Part shown: positions 41,055 through 48,233 of the stretch, one piece after another
Layout of the letters: every line of letters begins with the position of its first letter
Numbering within the stretch: the stretch's first letter is position 1
Assembly: GCF_003477605.1 (NCBI RefSeq)
Contig: NZ_QUDR01000023.1
Location: forward strand, 1 to 48,923
Source of the DNA: Clostridium sp. AF37-5
GTDB lineage: Bacteria; Bacillota; Clostridia; Lachnospirales; Lachnospiraceae
DNA length: 48,923 bases
Direction of reading: 5' to 3'
Position numbers and translations under genes: made by a program
The notes under the pieces: model-generated
Told to the model about the DNA's origin: nothing
Databases searched by the model: none
What the model saw: only the letters and a program-made list of their open reading frames with translations

Positions 41055-41105
41055 AGTAAAACCTCCCGATTATATTTCTTTGTAGCATACTTAATAAAGT
41101 ATAAG

Positions 41106-41792
41106 TTACTGAAATAAGATGCTAGTTACAAAAAGTGTGAAAATCAAAGAAATGACAATTCCACCTATTGTTTTAGACAACCTAGAACGATTAAGTTTAA
41201 AATGTTCATGGAGTCTATGAATGTATTCCTTGTATAACATGGTGACACAATAATCTTCATGGCAAAAGTCATATTCATTGTAGGAAAGCGGATTGTTAAT
41301 CAGTTGCCTATATATTTCTGGTAAGTAATCATATAATTCATCATAACGATGTGAGGAACGTAAATGGTCTGTTATTACATCGGCAATAATGAGTATGAAA
41401 ATAGTAACAATGATAACACCAATTACTAGTATAACGCGACAAAATGCACTAATTGAGTCTAAGTGTTTTATTGAAAAATTGGGCAATCCGGTTAAAACAA
41501 GGAAACAGAAAAACCAGGGAAGTCCTCTTACATTATTTATAAATTCAGTTTGCGAATTTAGTTCATCGTGTAAGGCTTCAACACAACCAGTTAATTTTGA
41601 AAAATAATTAAGTCCCTTAAGTTGGTCATAGGTACAAGCCCCATTATGATATGTACCCTTGCTTGAAAGTGATTCAGGAAGTGATAATTCGGAAAGCGAT
41701 TTGGGGTTTTCACAGTTGCCTTGAAAATACAACAAAGCAATGAAGAAAACAAAAATTTCACTTATACCAATTATAGTCAGAAATATAAACAT
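41106..41792 (-). CDS. Four-span membrane protein, unknown function (228 aa)
   Basis: Hydrophobic helices lie at about 3-24, 90-106, 115-140 and 205-227. Between the first two is an extracellular loop with CENPKSLSEL and GTYHNGACTYDQ; between the last two is a cytoplasmic segment rich in Tyr, His and Asp (HRYDELYDYLPEIYRQL). It lies 51 bases upstream of the preceding gene in the same direction. It resembles superinfection-exclusion-type membrane proteins only in general layout. Family not recognised. Confidence 0.6.
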   Translation of the reverse strand: MFIFLTIIGISEIFVFFIALLYFQGNCENPKSLSELSLPESLSSKGTYHNGACTYDQLKGLNYFSKLTGCVEALHDELNSQTEFINNVRGLPWFFCFLVLTGLPNFSIKHLDSISAFCRVILVIGVIIVTIFILIIADVITDHLRSSHRYDELYDYLPEIYRQLINNPLSYNEYDFCHEDYCVTMLYKEYIHRLHEHFKLNRSRLSKTIGGIVISLIFTLFVTSILFQ

Positions 41793-42043
41793 AATAAATC
41801 ACCTTTCTTGTAGTTTAGCGTTTCTGTTTACCTTTAATTATTATATCACCTCATATGGGTGTAAACCTCAATCATATCGGCGGAAGCACAATTATCAAAA
41901 TCGTGTTCTTCAATATGTTGTAGTGCATGAGCATAGGCTTCTAGATGTGTTTCATGTGAATGGCTTGCATTCAGAACGATAGTGCTTGGTTTGACATTAT
42001 TTTCCGTATACAGTATAATATTAAAAAAACTGGAGGGTTAATA

Positions 42044-42460
42044 ATGAAAAAAATCAATCAATTTGTTGCATTTGTAATGGTTTTGGCACTAGTACTAATT
42101 CCTACTGAAATTTCAGCTCATTCAGGAAGAACAGATGGTGCAGGTGGTCATCATGACTATAACAATGTAAGTGGTTTAGGAAGTTATCATTATCATCACG
42201 GATATGGTCCACATTTGCATCCAAATGGTGTATGCCCATATGAAACACCAACTGTAACTGTTAAAAAACGAGTTATAAACAAAACATTGAAAAAGGCTCA
42301 AAGGAGATTGAATAAACTCGGTTACAACTGTGGTGCCCCAGATGGTATTATGGGTTCAAAAACTAGAAAAGCAATAAAAAGGTTCCAAAGGAAGAAACAT
42401 CTAAAAGTAACTGGTAAATTAAACAAAGCTACTAAAAGAAAACTTAAATTACTAAGTTAA
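42044..42460 (+). CDS. Secreted YHYH-domain, peptidoglycan-binding protein
   Basis: Start ATG 42044 behind TGGAGGG; the longer frame lacks a site. The 138-residue product has a signal peptide (to about 27), then HSGRTDGAGGHHDYN...GSYHYHHGYGPHLHPNG, a His-rich YHYH metal-binding domain. A C-terminal peptidoglycan_binding_1 repeat follows (LKKAQRRLNKLGYNCGAPDGIMGSKTRKAIKRFQ). It is probably exported and wall-bound. It lies in the repressor-side accessory block, oriented opposite to its neighbours. Confidence 0.8.
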   Translation: MKKINQFVAFVMVLALVLIPTEISAHSGRTDGAGGHHDYNNVSGLGSYHYHHGYGPHLHPNGVCPYETPTVTVKKRVINKTLKKAQRRLNKLGYNCGAPDGIMGSKTRKAIKRFQRKKHLKVTGKLNKATKRKLKLLS

Positions 42461-42537
42461 CCCCTTTTTACCTCCTGTTAAACAGGGGGTGCATTGCTTT
42501 TGAAATTTTTGCTACAGTATTCAAAAATAACAGTGAA

Positions 42538-42567
42538 AGCCCAACTAGTTTTTTTTAGTTGGGTTTT
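42538..42567 (+). terminator. Terminator between the YHYH gene and the repressor gene
   Basis: CCCAACTA / TAGTTGGG with an eight-base loop and TTTT. It is placed at the convergent ends. Confidence 0.8.
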
Positions 42568-42580
42568 GCATTAGGTGGTT

Positions 42581-43198
42581 CTAGTACTTCTGTCTGTTCT
42601 CAATTACTTTCCCAATCACTTTGACTGGCTTTTCTAATATTTCATCATTCGTAAAATATAACGGCTCGTAAGCTGGATTAGTTGGCATAAGTCGAATTCC
42701 ATCTTCGTATTTTAATAATCGTTTGATAGTTGCATTATCACCATTGACCATAACAATGGCAATTTCACCGCTTTCTACATCGTCTTGTTTCCTGACAATT
42801 ACAATATCACCTTCGCAAATACGTGGTTCCATTGATGAGCCTTTTACTTGTAGAGCAAAGTATTCACCTTTTGCAGCAGTGGCGGCATCTATTTCTTCGT
42901 AATCTATAATATCCTGTATTGCTTCAATTGGAATACCGGCAGGGACGGAACCGAGAACAGGGATTGTAGTTGACTGTTTGGGGGAGCTCTCGTATCCTTC
43001 GTCCCAACCCATCAGATAAGCAGGGGAAGTGTCGAGAGCTTCTGCAACTAACAAGATTTTATCTCGCTTCATATTGGCAATCATTCCGTTTTCCCATTTT
43101 CGTACAGTACTTTTCCCTACTCCAACAAGGTTACCAAGTTCTTCGAGCGTAAACCCTTTTTGTAGTCTAAGTTGATTTATTTTTTGCCCCATGCTCAT
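42581..43198 (-). CDS. S24-family phage repressor (CI/LexA-like)
   Basis: Start ATG 43198 (MSMGQKINQLRLQKG) behind GAGGTG gives 205 residues; the longer frame crosses the operator region. A helix-turn-helix (8-62) is joined by a linker to a peptidase S24 domain. The self-cleavage site is Ala87-Gly88 in SVPAGIP and the catalytic dyad is Ser122 (KGSSMEP) and Lys159 (NATIKRL). It should keep the element silent and be inactivated through RecA on DNA damage. It is divergent from the cro-like gene with four GTGTC operators between or beside them. Confidence 0.93.
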   Translation of the reverse strand: MSMGQKINQLRLQKGFTLEELGNLVGVGKSTVRKWENGMIANMKRDKILLVAEALDTSPAYLMGWDEGYESSPKQSTTIPVLGSVPAGIPIEAIQDIIDYEEIDAATAAKGEYFALQVKGSSMEPRICEGDIVIVRKQDDVESGEIAIVMVNGDNATIKRLLKYEDGIRLMPTNPAYEPLYFTNDEILEKPVKVIGKVIENRQKY

Positions 43199-43232
43199 AT
43201 GTATCACCTCTGCTGTAATTTTGTATGATTTA

Positions 43233-43266
43233 TTATAATATATAAGTGTCATTTTTGCAACAAAAT
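43233..43266 (-). promoter_or_regulatory. Repressor maintenance promoter
   Basis: On the minus strand TTGCAA, 17 bases, TATAAT (43233-43238). The spacer contains operator half-site O1 (43246-43260). Confidence 0.7.
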
Positions 43267-43358
43267 TCGCGCAAAAAAAGAAAAAGTGTCCTAAATGACA
43301 AAAAACATGTTGACAACAGAAAATAGTCGTGTTACTGTATAAGTGTCCTAAAGGACAC
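43246..43358. promoter_or_regulatory. Repressor operators O1-O3
   Basis: O1 is GTGTCATTTTTGCAA (43246), a weak or half site. O2 is GTGTCCTAAATGACA (43286-43300). O3 is GTGTCCTAAAGGACAC (43343-43358), a perfect palindrome. The arrangement fits alternate binding by the S24 repressor and Cro-like protein. Confidence 0.8.
43310..43338 (+). promoter_or_regulatory. Early (rightward) promoter
   Basis: TTGACA (43310-43315), 17 bases, TACTGT (43333-43338). O3 begins five bases after the -10 and would block initiation. Confidence 0.85.
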
Positions 43359-43374
43359 GATGGAGGTGAATATG

Positions 43375-43581
43375 ATGAATAAATATAAATTAGAGTATGA
43401 AATGAAATCAAGAGGTATATCGGTGGAGGAATTGTGCAATGCAATTGGCATAAGTAGGTCTGCATACTATAGAAAGTGCAATGGAACATCAGAGTTTACT
43501 CAAAGCGAAATTCAGAAAATTGTTGAGTATGTTGGATTGGATTCGCCAATGGGAATTTTTTTTGAAACAAAAGTGTCATAA
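43375..43581 (+). CDS. Cro-like helix-turn-helix protein
   Basis: Start ATG 43375 behind GGAGGTG gives 68 residues; two earlier in-frame ATGs are less well placed. LEYEMKSRGISVEELCNAIGISRSAYYRKCNGTSEFTQSEI is a complete DNA-binding domain. First gene of the early operon; operator O4 overlaps its stop codon. Confidence 0.85.
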   Translation: MNKYKLEYEMKSRGISVEELCNAIGISRSAYYRKCNGTSEFTQSEIQKIVEYVGLDSPMGIFFETKVS

Positions 43582-43588
43582 AAGACAC
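43573..43588. promoter_or_regulatory. Repressor operator O4
   Basis: GTGTCATAAAAGACAC is a perfect palindrome of the same type as O3, overlapping the end of the cro-like gene. It may act as a roadblock or looping site. Confidence 0.75.
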
Positions 43589-43629
43589 TGCGTAAAAGAG
43601 ATTCCTATGAAAAAGCAAATCAATCAGTA

Positions 43630-43729
43630 CGAGGTAATACTCTAGGGTCCAAAATAAAGAAGCCTGCTGCAGTTCGTGAATATGGCTGAGTACAATCTGC
43701 GTTTCATTGGACCCTAAAGTATTACCTCG
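43630..43729 (+). repeat. 23-bp inverted repeat with 54-base loop
   Basis: Arms 43630-43652 (begins CGAGGTAATACTCTAGGG) and 43707-43729 are complementary in 22 of 23 positions. The loop has no ORF. It lies in the early transcript between the cro-like gene and the next small gene, so a long RNA hairpin will form. Confidence 0.85.
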
Positions 43730-43790
43730 GCAGAACGATGATAACACAAAATAAATAAGAAGCATACATTAAATTGAGGTGATGAGGTCA

Positions 43791-43955
43791 ATGAAAATAA
43801 ATAATTATGTGAAAATCCGTGGTACTTATGTGCCTACATCGAGCCTTACGAAAGAGGAGTGGCTGGAGGTATCCGGTACCATATTGGACCGTTTCGCCGG
43901 GAAACTGGGATATAAACGGGAGGAAAAAGTGGGCGCTGATTTGGTAGGAAGCTAA
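43791..43955 (+). CDS. Small hypothetical early protein (54 aa)
   Basis: ATG 43791 behind GAGGTGATGAGG encodes MKINNYVKIRGTYVPTSSLT, then WLEVSGTILDRFAGKLGYKRE, ending VGADLVGS. It is soluble with no known motif. Its last codons overlap the tRNA-like sequence, so one of the two calls could be fortuitous. Confidence 0.6.
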   Translation: MKINNYVKIRGTYVPTSSLTKEEWLEVSGTILDRFAGKLGYKREEKVGADLVGS

Positions 43956-43979
43956 TCCGGTTCGAGCCCGGCAGTGCCA
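43932..43979 (+). ncRNA. tRNA-like sequence lacking an anticodon arm
   Basis: GGCGCTG (43932-43938) pairs with CAGTGCC (43972-43978). Between them are AT, a D-arm-like TTGG-TAGGAAG-CTAA and a T-arm CCGG-TTCGAGC-CCGG. The anticodon arm and variable loop are missing. The terminal A would be the discriminator. It may be a decayed tRNA or a tRNA mimic. Confidence 0.4.
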
Positions 43980-44098
43980 TTTTGCCCATTCGGCGGGCGA
44001 ACTCAAGACAAGTGACCTTTCCGGTGATTAGGTGGTCCGTAAATGTGAAATCTGCCGGAGTAGCGGACAAGCTGTCACGTACCCGGCACCGCTACTAA
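43980..44098 (+). other. Hairpin-rich stretch before tRNA-Met
   Basis: No ORF is convincing. Hairpins are GCCC-ATTCGGC-GGGC (43984 area), GACC...GGTC, and an 8-bp stem AGTAGCGG/CCGCTACT that ends at the tRNA 5' side. It may be a processing signal or further RNA gene. Confidence 0.4.
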
Positions 44099-44171
44099 GG
44101 AATGTTAGCTCAATGGTCAGAGCACCCGGCTCATAACCGGGCGGTTCAGGGTTCAAGTCCCTGACATTCCA
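44099..44171 (+). tRNA. tRNA-Met (CAT)
   Basis: All four arms are perfect: acceptor GGAATGT/ACATTCC, D GCTC/GAGC, anticodon CCCGG-CTCATAA-CCGGG, T CAGGG-TTCAAGT-CCCTG. It is elongator-like. A lysidine-modified tRNA-Ile2 with the same anticodon cannot be fully excluded. CCA is not encoded. It is carried by the mobile element. Confidence 0.93.
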
Positions 44172-44204
44172 CTAATGCGCATTACAAAGATGGAGGTGAG
44201 AAAG

Positions 44205-44378
44205 GTGAAAAAACAAAAGAGCGTTATATGCTTCATTACAATTATCGCCCTAGTTATATGTATTATGACTGCGTGTGCGGTAAGAGATTTACATATACAG
44301 GAAACCGTATTGTTTTTGGTTTCTGCTGTATGGGTAGTATTGTTTACGGTTGCTAATTGGAAGAAATTATGGAAGTGA
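44205..44378 (+). CDS. Small two-span membrane protein (57 aa)
   Basis: The likely start is GTG 44205, with GGAGGTG seven bases upstream; the in-frame ATGs at 44175 and 44190 lie before or in this site. MKKQKSVICFITIIALVICIM and VLFLVSAVWVVLFTVANW are membrane helices. Function unknown. The end overlaps the region upstream of the next gene. Confidence 0.6.
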   Translation: MKKQKSVICFITIIALVICIMTACAVRDLHIQETVLFLVSAVWVVLFTVANWKKLWK

Positions 44379-44389
44379 GGAATTTGAGT

Positions 44390-44632
44390 ATGTTTGAAAA
44401 TCTTTTACAAAAAGTGATAGAACTGAATGAAATGCCGGGAGTGGATGTTTACTTATGTGTCAATGGAGAGACACAGGTAATGGCATTGTCGGTAATGCAA
44501 AATAAGACTCTTGTATATCAAAACAGATTCTTTTTTTCGAGACTGGATAACAAGGTAAAGGAAGTAACGGAGCATTTGGAAAAAATGCTGGAGGTAGCAG
44601 GATGTGGAAAGAATATTACACCGACGGTGTGA
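44390..44632 (+). CDS. Hypothetical early protein (80 aa)
   Basis: ATG 44390 (MFENLLQKVIELNEMPGVDV) follows GTGAGGA. The alpha/beta protein contains VYLCVNGETQVMALSVMQ and an acidic helix VKEVTEHLEKMLEVAG. No family recognised. It overlaps the next gene by 31 bases. Confidence 0.6.
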   Translation: MFENLLQKVIELNEMPGVDVYLCVNGETQVMALSVMQNKTLVYQNRFFFSRLDNKVKEVTEHLEKMLEVAGCGKNITPTV

Positions 44633-44775
44633 CGAAGCGGACGGATTCGCTTTATATATGTTCCTGTTCTTGTGGTAAGTGTTATTGGAGCTGCACTTAT
44701 CAAAAACAGTGCTCTGAATGTGGACGGGACCTAATATCATGTGAACCGGCAAGTAAAAAAAGAACGGCCAAATAA
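44602..44775 (+). CDS. Small zinc-ribbon-like protein (57 aa)
   Basis: ATG 44602 behind GGAGGTAGCAG encodes MWKEYYTDGVTKRTDS, then CSCSCGKCYWSC and CSECGRDL. There are eight cysteines in the middle third, enough for two zinc sites. A basic tail follows. It probably binds nucleic acid or protein in the early phase. Confidence 0.6.
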   Translation: MWKEYYTDGVTKRTDSLYICSCSCGKCYWSCTYQKQCSECGRDLISCEPASKKRTAK

Positions 44776-44847
44776 ATGACCGCTCAAAGTTGTACAGATA
44801 CAACTAAAACACACTATTTAGTATATCATGTATGGCTTTGAAAAGCA

Positions 44848-44876
44848 AGAAAAACGGACAAGGAAGCCGTTTTTTC
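44848..44876 (+). terminator. Terminator in the early region
   Basis: AAAACGG-ACAAGGAAG-CCGTTTT followed by TTC. It separates the small early genes from the replication gene block. Confidence 0.75.
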
Positions 44877-44920
44877 TAACTCGATAAGGGTATTATTTCT
44901 AGCGTAAAGGAAGATTGTTT

Positions 44921-45661
44921 ATGCCATACATAGAGAAAGTGACAAGAGCAGGACGAACTGTTTTGTACGAGAGGAGTTACTCTTCACATATACATCCACC
45001 TGGTGCTACCCGGTCGGAAAAGATGAAGGACACCAGGGAATCACAGAAAAAAATAAATTTAAGAAAAGCCATTACGGAATTAACAATTCTAATGAATGCC
45101 AATTTCGTGCCTGGTGATTATCACATAACGCTGACTTATGAAAGAGATAAACGAGCAGAGACGGTGGAAGAGGCGAAGAGGGACAGAAAGATATTTCTTG
45201 ACCGTTTGCGTCGGCGTATGAAAAAAGAAAAAGAGATATGCAAATACATAGTGGTAACGGAAGTTGGAGTTCGTGGTGCACTGCATCATCATATGGTGAT
45301 GAATCAGGTGCCGGTAGAGTGGATTCGGCAAGCGTGGAAACATGGACGTATTGATATACGACCATTAGATGATACGGGGCAGTATTCGAAATTGGCAGAG
45401 TATTTTGCCAAATATACCATTCGCTTCAGAGAACTTGGAGGGAAAGGTCGAGCCTGGACAAGAAGCAAAAATCTTTTTCGACCGGAGACAAAAAAGAAAA
45501 TAGTAAAAAACAGAGGATATTTTCGGGAGGAGCCGGGTACAAGAAAAGGTTATTGGCTAGATAAGCGAACAGTGTGTTCGGGTATATCAGAACTGACCGG
45601 CTGGAACTTCCTACGATATATTCTGGTTAAGAATGATGGAAGGAGGGGGTCGCCATCATGA
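44921..45661 (+). CDS. HUH-type rolling-circle replication initiator (ORF2/G2P-like)
   Basis: Start ATG 44921 (MPYIEKVTRAGRTVLY) behind AAAGGAAG gives 246 residues. Motif 1 is HITLTYERD. The HUH motif is in ALHHHMVMN (His122-124). The tyrosines Tyr161 and Tyr165 lie in AEYFAKYTIRF, spaced by four as in initiators that nick and rejoin single-stranded DNA. The protein probably starts rolling-circle replication of the excised element. It overlaps the next gene by four bases. Confidence 0.8.
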   Translation: MPYIEKVTRAGRTVLYERSYSSHIHPPGATRSEKMKDTRESQKKINLRKAITELTILMNANFVPGDYHITLTYERDKRAETVEEAKRDRKIFLDRLRRRMKKEKEICKYIVVTEVGVRGALHHHMVMNQVPVEWIRQAWKHGRIDIRPLDDTGQYSKLAEYFAKYTIRFRELGGKGRAWTRSKNLFRPETKKKIVKNRGYFREEPGTRKGYWLDKRTVCSGISELTGWNFLRYILVKNDGRRGSPS

Positions 45662-46074
45662 GAGTAGATATTTATATAACATCCCAGTTTACCGGGAGAG
45701 TAACGAGAGGACATGGAGTTTATGGAATTGTTCTTGTTACGGAAATAAATGGAAAAAAATATGCGAAAGCTCATATGGCAGGATGGAATGATATTTCATA
45801 CCAAAAATTGAGTGCAAGGGCAGTAGTGGATGCCATACAGTGTATGAACACGTCCGCACAGGTAGTAATTCATTTGGACAATGCGTATGCCGAACATATG
45901 GCAAAAAAAGGAAGTGCTGATGGAAACGCATACAGTGAACTTTGGTCAACATTTTATAAAAAATCAAAAGAGATGGAACAAGTCAAAGTAGAACGGTGTT
46001 CAAAACATGAGTATACGGAGTATTTGCATCAGAGAATGAGAGAAAGACAGTATACAGTAATGGAGGACCGATAA
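45658..46074 (+). CDS. RNase H-like fold protein (138 aa)
   Basis: ATG overlaps the stop of the initiator gene. Strand MRVDIYITSQ, helix SARAVVDAIQCM, HLDNAYAEHMAKKG (like the TDSxYV motif), AYSELWSTFYKKSKEM and VERCSKHEYTEYLHQRM follow the order of RNase H fold proteins. The first catalytic Asp after strand one appears to be absent (YITS instead of xTDG), so it may be inactive or act differently. Coupled translation with the HUH initiator suggests a role in replication. Confidence 0.55.
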   Translation: MRVDIYITSQFTGRVTRGHGVYGIVLVTEINGKKYAKAHMAGWNDISYQKLSARAVVDAIQCMNTSAQVVIHLDNAYAEHMAKKGSADGNAYSELWSTFYKKSKEMEQVKVERCSKHEYTEYLHQRMRERQYTVMEDR

Positions 46075-46086
46075 GGAGGAATAAAG

Positions 46087-46389
46087 ATGGCAAAGTCAAT
46101 TATGCAAATGGATTGGGACACATGTTACTTGTGTGGAAGAAATCGGATAGCGGATCCATGTGGCTTGGAAGAACATCACGTGTTTGGTGGAGCAAATCGA
46201 AAGTTCTCGGAAAAGTATGGACTTAAAATTCATATTTGTGGAGAGCGTTGCCACAGAAACGGAAAGGATGCCGTTCATAAAAATAAAACGGTTGATATGG
46301 CAATCAAGGCAGCAGGGCAGAAGATATTTGAATCTGAATGTGGGTCCCATGATGATTTCATGAGGATTTTCGGAAAAAACTATATATGA
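46087..46389 (+). CDS. HNH-type (DUF968-like) phage nuclease
   Basis: A 100-residue protein with CYLCGRN, then LEEHHVFGGANRKFSEKYGLKIHIC, CHRNGKDAVH. The Cys/His pattern gives a zinc-bound beta-beta-alpha metal site. It is similar in layout to recombination or NinG-like endonucleases of phages. AAGGAGG precedes the ATG, 13 bases after the previous stop. Confidence 0.75.
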   Translation: MAKSIMQMDWDTCYLCGRNRIADPCGLEEHHVFGGANRKFSEKYGLKIHICGERCHRNGKDAVHKNKTVDMAIKAAGQKIFESECGSHDDFMRIFGKNYI

Positions 46390-46435
46390 CACCTCTGGTT
46401 TGTTAAATATCACGGACAAGCAAGCCATGTTAAAA

Positions 46436-46458
46436 CCTCCCGGTTATAAGCCGGGAGG
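46436..46458 (+). repeat. Perfect 8-bp hairpin in the early operon
   Basis: CCTCCCGG-TTATAAG-CCGGGAGG, with no T run. It may influence processing or translation of the 23-aa frame that follows 17 bases later. Confidence 0.5.
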
Positions 46459-46474
46459 ATAAAGGAGAGCATGA

Positions 46475-46546
46475 ATGAAAGAAGATATAAAAAGGGCAGT
46501 TATTGAGTTATTAAAAGATTTGATTCGATGGATAGGAGATGATTAA
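46475..46546 (+). CDS. Tiny ORF (23 aa)
   Basis: ATG 46475 behind AAAGGAGAG encodes MKEDIKRAVIELLKDLIRW, an amphipathic helix, ending at the TAA that directly precedes the GTG of the next gene. It may be a leader peptide for coupling. Confidence 0.4.
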   Translation: MKEDIKRAVIELLKDLIRWIGDD

Positions 46547-46816
46547 GTGAAGACAAATCACAAGGAACGCAAACAAAAAGAAGGAGTGCTTTTTCAACGC
46601 GATTTGCAACCACAACGTATGAATTTAACGGAAGGTGATGTGGTGTATGTGTATAAGCCGGCGCCTTTGGGAGAAAGAGAAGATGGACGGGAAAAAAGAG
46701 TGCCGGTCAGAATCTTAAAGCTATATAGAAATCATGCACTGTGCAAAGTGGGAAGTGTACGTGAATCCTTCACGTATGCAGAAATTGCACAAGGAATGTT
46801 GGAAAAAAGTAATTAG
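46547..46816 (+). CDS. Hypothetical early protein (89 aa)
   Basis: GTG 46547 follows AGGAGATGATTAA. MKTNHKERKQKEGVLFQRD is basic. Then TEGDVVYVYKPAPLG, VPVRILKLYRNHALCKVG and SFTYAEIAQGML read like a small SH3-like or DUF-type beta barrel of phages. Function unknown. Confidence 0.6.
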   Translation: MKTNHKERKQKEGVLFQRDLQPQRMNLTEGDVVYVYKPAPLGEREDGREKRVPVRILKLYRNHALCKVGSVRESFTYAEIAQGMLEKSN

Positions 46817-46832
46817 TGGAAAGGATGAGACA

Positions 46833-48233
46833 ATGCAGAACAGAAAAGAAATTGTAATGATAAACGTAGCTAACATTTACCCGCATCCGGATAATCCGAG
46901 AAAAGATGTCGGGGATGTAACGGAACTTGCAGAATCAATCAAGAAGCAGGGCGTTATGCAGAATTTGACCGTAATTCCTCTGCCAGCTTTGACAGAAGAA
47001 CCGGAGGAACAGCCGGACGCTGATACAGAATCTTTATCCAGTGATTTTCATGTAATAATCGGACATAGGCGATTGGCAGCAGCCAAACTGGCAGGTATAG
47101 AGACGGTTCCTTGCAAGATTGTTAGCAAGATATCCAAAAAAGAGCAGGTTTCCATTATGCTGGAAGAAAATATGCAGCGTGAAGACCTGACAGTGTGGGA
47201 GCAGGCGCAGGGATTTCAGATGATGCTTGATTTGGGCGAGACAGAAGACACGATTGCGGATAAGACTGGTTTTAGCAAAACGACAATTAAACATCGGCTG
47301 AACATTGCTAAACTGGATCAGGACGAGCTGAAAAATAAAGAGCAGGATAAGAATTTTCAACTGTCCCTGAAAGACCTTTACGAACTGGAACGTATTAAGG
47401 ATGTGGAAGAACGGAATAAGATTCTCCGTGAAGCCACGGACAATCGCAATTTAGTTGCCAAAGTTCGGTCATACATACGAGAAAAAGAGAGACAGAAGAA
47501 AACGGATGCCATAGTTAAAATGCTGAAAGAACTGGGTGTGGTTGAGGCTCCTAAACAGTATGCGAGAGAACAATACGGAAACAAATGGGAGAAGGTAAAG
47601 AGTTTCCGAATAAATGACGAGGTGCCGGAGAGTATCCGGTTAAAAAATAAGAAGGATGAAAAACTTTATTATTACGATGTCGGCTATGAAGTTAGGATTG
47701 TTAGGAAGAAAAAGGCAGTGAAGAAAAAACTGACACCGGCAGAACAGAAGGAAAAAGAGAAAAAAGAAAATAGGAAATACATGAAAGATGTTCTGAAAAA
47801 GTTAGATGAACGCCGCAGGCTCTTTGTGATGGATATTGTTGAGGGAAGAATTGCTCCGATAAAGGATGAGGAAAAGGTGAAGGATGCATTGTGGAGTGCG
47901 CTTGTGTTGAATCAGTCGTGTCTTTATCCGTCACGGCTTAGCTACTTCTTTGCCGGGAAACCGCTTTATGAATGCACAGAGGAGGAAAAAAAGGAAGTAT
48001 CCGAAAAAGTGACTAAATTGACCATACTCCATCAGATGTTAGTGCTGCTCAATGCAGCGATGGATGGAACTGAGTTGATTAAATATGACGGAACCTATAA
48101 AAAAGAAAACGGTCAAGCTCTAATGGATGGCTATAAGGTACTTCGGTTGTATGGCTGGTCGTTTGAGGATGAGGAGGAAGAAAAGGTGGTTGACGGAAGT
48201 CACGAGTTTTATGAGGAGGAAAGCGGCACATGA
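46833..48233 (+). CDS. ParB/RepB-like nuclease and DNA-binding protein
   Basis: Start ATG 46833 (MQNRKEIVMINVANIYPHPDNPRKD) behind AAAGGATGAG gives 466 residues; the upstream frame overlaps the previous gene. The ParB N-domain includes VIIGHRRLAAAKLAGIETVPC and EENMQREDLTVWEQA. A helix-turn-helix (IADKTGFSKTTIKHRLNIAKL) follows, then a Lys-rich helical C-terminal half (about 230-466) of unknown function. It may partition or nick the excised element, or regulate late genes. Confidence 0.85.
   Translation: MQNRKEIVMINVANIYPHPDNPRKDVGDVTELAESIKKQGVMQNLTVIPLPALTEEPEEQPDADTESLSSDFHVIIGHRRLAAAKLAGIETVPCKIVSKISKKEQVSIMLEENMQREDLTVWEQAQGFQMMLDLGETEDTIADKTGFSKTTIKHRLNIAKLDQDELKNKEQDKNFQLSLKDLYELERIKDVEERNKILREATDNRNLVAKVRSYIREKERQKKTDAIVKMLKELGVVEAPKQYAREQYGNKWEKVKSFRINDEVPESIRLKNKKDEKLYYYDVGYEVRIVRKKKAVKKKLTPAEQKEKEKKENRKYMKDVLKKLDERRRLFVMDIVEGRIAPIKDEEKVKDALWSALVLNQSCLYPSRLSYFFAGKPLYECTEEEKKEVSEKVTKLTILHQMLVLLNAAMDGTELIKYDGTYKKENGQALMDGYKVLRLYGWSFEDEEEEKVVDGSHEFYEEESGT

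Noticed and set aside
43788..44070. Two minus-strand frames of 72 and 74 codons
   Set aside because: Antisense to the 54-aa gene and the tRNA-like region; tRNA regions often give long antisense frames by chance.
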